Source: CAJQQY01 sp964352225
Lineage (GTDB): Bacteria; Bacteroidota; Bacteroidia; Chitinophagales; Saprospiraceae
Assembly: GCA_964352225.1 (NCBI GenBank)
Contig: CAYGRM010000277.1
Span: forward strand, 1-9,211
DNA length: 9,211 nucleotides
Direction: 5' to 3'
Of the stretch, positions 6,975 through 9,211 are shown piece after piece (position 1 is the first letter of the stretch; every line of letters starts with the position of its first letter). Both the position numbers and the translations under genes were made by a program. A model generated the notes under the pieces. That model ran no database searches. It saw nothing but the letters and a program-made list of their open reading frames with translations, and was not told the origin of the DNA.

Positions 6975-7612
6975 ATGAATCCTGAAGTTGATATTTTTTT
7001 TGAAAAAGCAAAAACAAGGCAGGAAGAAATGAAGCAGTTGAGAGAGATTATTCTTGATTGTGGATTGACGGAAGAATTGAAATGGAAACAACCTTGTTAC
7101 ACCTTTCAAAAAAACAATATTTTAATTATTGGTGCATTTAAAGAGTTTTGTGTGCTTAGTTTTTTCAAAGGGGTTTTGTTAAATGATGCTAAAGGTATTC
7201 TAGTTAGTCCTGGAGAAAATAGTCAATCTACTCGCCAATTTCGGTTCACCAATATTGAAGAAATATTAGAAATGGAACCTATTTTAAAAACTTATATTTT
7301 TGAAGCAATTGAAGTGGAAAAAGCAGGGTTAGAAGTAAAGNNNNNNNNNNTTTCCCAGAAGAACTTCTACACAAATTAGCCAACGATGCTACTTTTAAAA
7401 TTGCTTTTGAAGCATTAACTCCAGGCAGACAACGAGGGTATAATCTTTATTTTTCTGCACCTAAGCAATCCAAAACTAGAATTTCAAGGATTGAAAAATA
7501 TGTTCCAAGAATTCTAAATGGAAATGGAATAAATGATTGTGTATGTGGATTTTCTAAACGAATGCCAAATTGCGATGGCTCGCATAAGTATCTTCAAATA
7601 GAAAAAAAATAA
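6975..7612 (+). CDS. DUF1801 / YdeI-type protein with C-terminal CDGSH iron-sulfur motif (interrupted by assembly gap)
   Basis: The first 122 residues before the gap match DUF1801, with 'LTEELKWKQPCYTFQ' and 'CVLSFFKGVLLNDAKGILV'. After the N-run the coding frame resumes at 7352 and gives 86 residues to a stop at 7610-7612. They start FPEELLHKLANDATFKIAFE, continue with the YdeI/OmpD-associated signature 'ALTPGRQRGYNLYFSAPKQS' and 'SRIEKYVPRIL', and end 'CVCGFSKRMPNCDGSH' plus nine residues. That end fits C-x-C-x2-S-x3-P-x-C-D-G-S-H exactly, with three Cys and one His to hold a 2Fe-2S cluster. The two halves are in different frames only because the gap is written as ten Ns; a true gap length of 3n+2 restores one frame. 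Family alignment from memory suggests about eight or nine residues are missing. The protein is cytosolic and its function unknown. It lies 6 bp downstream of the MscS gene. Confidence 0.85.
7341..7350. other. Assembly gap (10 Ns) inside a coding region
   Basis: A run of ten Ns splits the DUF1801-CDGSH gene. The number is probably a placeholder. Reading straight through shifts the frame and produces a false early stop at about 7377-7379, so the true gap must be 3n+2 bases if the gene is intact. Confidence 0.95.
7538..7585 (+). other. CDGSH-type 2Fe-2S binding motif (coding sub-feature)
   Basis: These 16 codons read CVCGFSKRMPNCDGSH. The three Cys and the final His occupy the ligand positions of CDGSH iron-sulfur proteins (mitoNEET type). 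The motif is in the same frame as the YdeI-like segment directly before it. Confidence 0.85.
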
Positions 7613-7629
7613 CTTAGTGCAATTTCTTT

Positions 7630-8004
7630 TTAAGCCAACAAATTATCTTTATCCCCCATCACTTTACTTCGATTATTTTGCTCCTCCAATGTCCAAATAT
7701 CAGTCACCCAAGTTTGCAACCATTTACCATGCTCCTTACGATAGACTTGGACATTTAATCCGAAAGTCTTTGCCATTATTCTCTCAAATTCTTCTACTTT
7801 TATTTTTCCGTCGGGAATCCACTCGGCAGATTTTCCAGTTTGCCTAACCTCCCCGACTTTTAAATGAACCGCTAATTTTTCCTTTTCATCGGTGTCCATT
7901 CCAGTTTGATGAACCGCTTTGAAAAACTCAATTTTCAAATAAGGAAAGGATGTTTTAAATTCCTTTTGTAAGTCCTCTAATTTTTTTTCATTAAAAATTT
8001 TCAT
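7630..8004 (-). CDS. Conserved Bacteroidota protein of unknown function, 124 aa
   Basis: The protein starts MKIFNEKKLEDLQKEFKTSF and has 'FPYLKIEFFKAVHQTG' early on. Its C-terminal half contains 'FGLNVQVYRKEHGKWLQTWV' and ends near 'TDIWTLEEQNNRSK'. I recognise this pattern from small cytosolic proteins found widely in Bacteroidota, always annotated as hypothetical. The segment 'IKVEEFERIMAKTFGLNVQV' suggests a helix followed by a beta strand. There is no signal peptide, membrane helix or obvious catalytic motif. The gene converges on the DUF1801-CDGSH gene: the stops are 17 bp apart with no clear terminator between, so the 3' ends of the transcripts probably overlap. Function unknown. The plus-strand reading frame inside it is a shadow. 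Confidence 0.8.
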   Translation of the reverse strand: MKIFNEKKLEDLQKEFKTSFPYLKIEFFKAVHQTGMDTDEKEKLAVHLKVGEVRQTGKSAEWIPDGKIKVEEFERIMAKTFGLNVQVYRKEHGKWLQTWVTDIWTLEEQNNRSKVMGDKDNLLA

Positions 8005-8238
8005 GTCTTGTTTTTTATTTTTATTAATTGATTTTATGTCAAGAAGTTTTGTAGTAAGAAAAATTTAGGATTTTGTTTTCATCGAGAAATGCATGGAGCC
8101 TAATTACCTCAGCTATTTTGTTCACTTTTTAAAATTGTCTTTTTTTTAAATAATTTAAGATGATAATAATCACCATTTCTTTTAAAAGGAATTCTCATTT
8201 TTGAGCGGTCATCTAATTAATTTTTCAAAAAAAGCTCT
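8005..8238. promoter_or_regulatory. Divergent upstream region of the 124-aa gene and the UspA gene
   Basis: This 234-bp A/T-rich spacer must hold promoters for both flanking genes. The best match to the Bacteroidota pattern for the UspA gene is TTTG at 8200-8203 with TAATTTTT at 8218-8225. The spacing (14 bp) is shorter than usual and the last base of the -7 element is off, so the call is weak. I see no operator-like dyad and no gene here. Confidence 0.25.
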
Positions 8239-9051
8239 ATGAAAAAAATATTATTTCCTACTGATTTTTCGGAAAATGCCAATAGCGCAATGAAATATGC
8301 CATTAATATTGCTGATTTTTTTGATGGCGAATTAAATATTCTTAACGCCTACCAAGTGAAAAATGCTATGGGGGCTTACAAGACAAAGCATGAACTCATT
8401 CGAGCAGAGGCACAAGAGGCAATGGATAAATGTATCAGAATTGCGGAGCAATCCTTAGTTGGAAAAGTGACTTTAAAACCTAGAATAATTAAAGGGAATA
8501 CCATTGAAGCAATCTGTACCATAGCAGAAGAAGAAGACATGGATTTGATTATTATGGGTACTCAAGGTGCGAGTGGACTAAAAGAAATATTCCTAGGAAG
8601 CAATGCCTCAGGTGTGATGACCAGTACTCATATACCCGTTTTAGCTATCCCAGAAGGAAGTAAATATCATCCTTTAAAACAAATCATTTTCCCTGTGGAT
8701 GAAAAGAAAATTTCAGACTATGAAGAATTGAAACCTCTACTAAAAATTGCAGAAGCCTACAGAGCGAATGTCAAAGTTTTGCACCTTGGAAATGAAATAG
8801 AAATTAAAAAATTCGACAAGGAAAATTTAGAATTTTTCCTTAAAAATATTCCTCATGCTTATTTTATCAAAGCTGTCACCAATGATTATAATCAAGTTAT
8901 TAATAAGTTTACTTATGATGAAGATGGTGATATGATATGTATGATTAAAAGAAAAAGAGGTTTTTGGGAAAGTATATTTCATAAAAGTACGACCACAAAA
9001 GAAATTTTTAATAGCCCCGTTCCTTTATTGGTTTTGAGAAGCCCTGATTAA
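8239..9051 (+). CDS. Universal stress protein, tandem UspA domains
   Basis: Two Usp domains lie in tandem in 270 residues. The first (about 1-146) is intact: 'KKILFPTDFSENANSAMKYA' at the start, and the nucleotide-binding loop GTQGASGLKEIFLGS at 107-121 fits G-x2-G-x9-G-S, so it should bind ATP. The second (about 150-268) begins 'LKQIIFPVDEKK' and ends '...FNSPVPLLVLRSPD', but the G-x2-G-x9-G loop is replaced by 'IKRKRGFWESIFHKSTTTKE', so it probably does not bind nucleotide. A degenerate second half is common in Bacteroidota tandem Usps. Usp proteins are cytosolic, accumulate in starvation or other stress and protect cells by poorly understood means. The gene stands alone, with an A-rich leader before the ATG and a hairpin at its stop. 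Confidence 0.93.
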   Translation: MKKILFPTDFSENANSAMKYAINIADFFDGELNILNAYQVKNAMGAYKTKHELIRAEAQEAMDKCIRIAEQSLVGKVTLKPRIIKGNTIEAICTIAEEEDMDLIIMGTQGASGLKEIFLGSNASGVMTSTHIPVLAIPEGSKYHPLKQIIFPVDEKKISDYEELKPLLKIAEAYRANVKVLHLGNEIEIKKFDKENLEFFLKNIPHAYFIKAVTNDYNQVINKFTYDEDGDMICMIKRKRGFWESIFHKSTTTKEIFNSPVPLLVLRSPD

Positions 9052-9073
9052 TGTGCTCTTGAAGGGCTTTCTC
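9036..9073 (+). terminator. Hairpin overlapping the UspA stop codon
   Basis: GAGAAGCCCT (9036-9045) pairs with AGGGCTTTCTC (9063-9073), ten pairs with one bulged T. The 5' arm lies within the last codons of the UspA gene. The stem is GC-rich for this DNA, but only a short T-run follows it, so it may be a weak terminator helped by the larger palindrome downstream. Confidence 0.5.
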
Positions 9074-9076
9074 ATA

Positions 9077-9209
9077 AATATACCATGTAAGGTTGAATGT
9101 GTCTTTTTTAAAACCATATAAAACATTTAAGAACACATAAGCCTCCACCATGGAATCTTATATGTTCTTAAATGTCTCGTATGTTTGTAAAAAGAGAAAT
9201 CGGTATATT
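9077..9209. repeat. Very long nested imperfect palindrome
   Basis: The core is 9123-9141 (ACATTTAAGAACACATAAG) with 9157-9175: 18 of 19 positions pair around a 15-nt loop, and TCCA/TGGA inside the loop can pair too. The stem continues outward through 9115-9122 with 9176-9183 (two mismatches and one wobble), then AAA 9111-9113 with 9184-9186, then CTTTTT 9103-9108 with 9189-9194. After an internal loop, AATATACC at 9077-9084 pairs perfectly with 9202-9209. It lies just beyond the UspA terminator hairpin and reaches the window's right edge. It could be a terminator, an extragenic palindrome or a small non-coding element. Confidence 0.65.
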
Positions 9210-9211
9210 AA

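Noticed and set aside
6975..7379. A 134-aa protein ending just after the Ns
   Set aside because: The residues after the gap in that frame do not fit the family. The frame starting at 7352 gives a clear YdeI-CDGSH continuation, so the early stop is an artefact of the placeholder gap length.
7617..7847. Plus-strand ORF of 76 codons
   Set aside because: It lies antisense to the well-supported minus-strand gene 8004-7630 and has no family resemblance.
1..9211. A defence island, CRISPR array, transposon or prophage
   Set aside because: No nuclease, transposase, integrase, phage gene or spaced repeat array is visible; the genes are common chromosomal families.

Overview
The window reads as an ordinary, AT-rich chromosomal stretch from a member of the Bacteroidota. 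The evidence is the protein families: a DksA/TraR-like protein with the degenerate finger usual in this phylum, a secreted repeat protein with a C-terminal block typical of the phylum, and a small cytosolic protein ending in an 'FGLNVQVYRK...WTLEEQN' pattern. Start codons follow A/T-rich leaders with no clear Shine-Dalgarno sequence, which also fits. I cannot name the genus. There is no mobile element, CRISPR array, rRNA or tRNA that I can support.

Layout. Bases 1-279 hold the 5' part of an unrecognised minus-strand gene that runs off the left edge. It diverges from a GNAT acetyltransferase-nitrilase fusion (469-2007). A long AT-rich spacer with inverted repeats follows, then a small unrecognised ORF (2347-2550) with its own terminator-like hairpin, and the DksA-like gene with a long acidic tail (2792-3409). 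Behind that gene lie a long hairpin (3434-3495) and a strong intrinsic terminator (3502-3549). Next are the exported repeat protein (3664-5115), two hairpins including a perfect 22-bp palindrome, and a membrane-anchored Cache-like sensor without an output domain (5336-5911). A small mechanosensitive channel of the MscS family (6087-6968) is followed after 6 bp by a DUF1801/YdeI-type protein (6975-7612). That last gene is interrupted by a 10-N assembly gap; read through the gap it ends in a textbook CDGSH iron-sulfur motif. A minus-strand conserved protein (8004-7630) converges on it. A tandem universal stress protein (8239-9051) and a very long nested palindrome (9077-9209) close the window.

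Working together. MscS and the DUF1801-CDGSH gene probably share a transcript. Several genes (MscS, UspA, DksA-like) belong to families linked to stress or osmotic adaptation, but nothing shows that they form one system. I found no convincing new multi-gene system. The most interesting items are the CDGSH tail hidden behind the gap, the structured element after the DksA-like gene, the large terminal palindrome and the stand-alone sensor.
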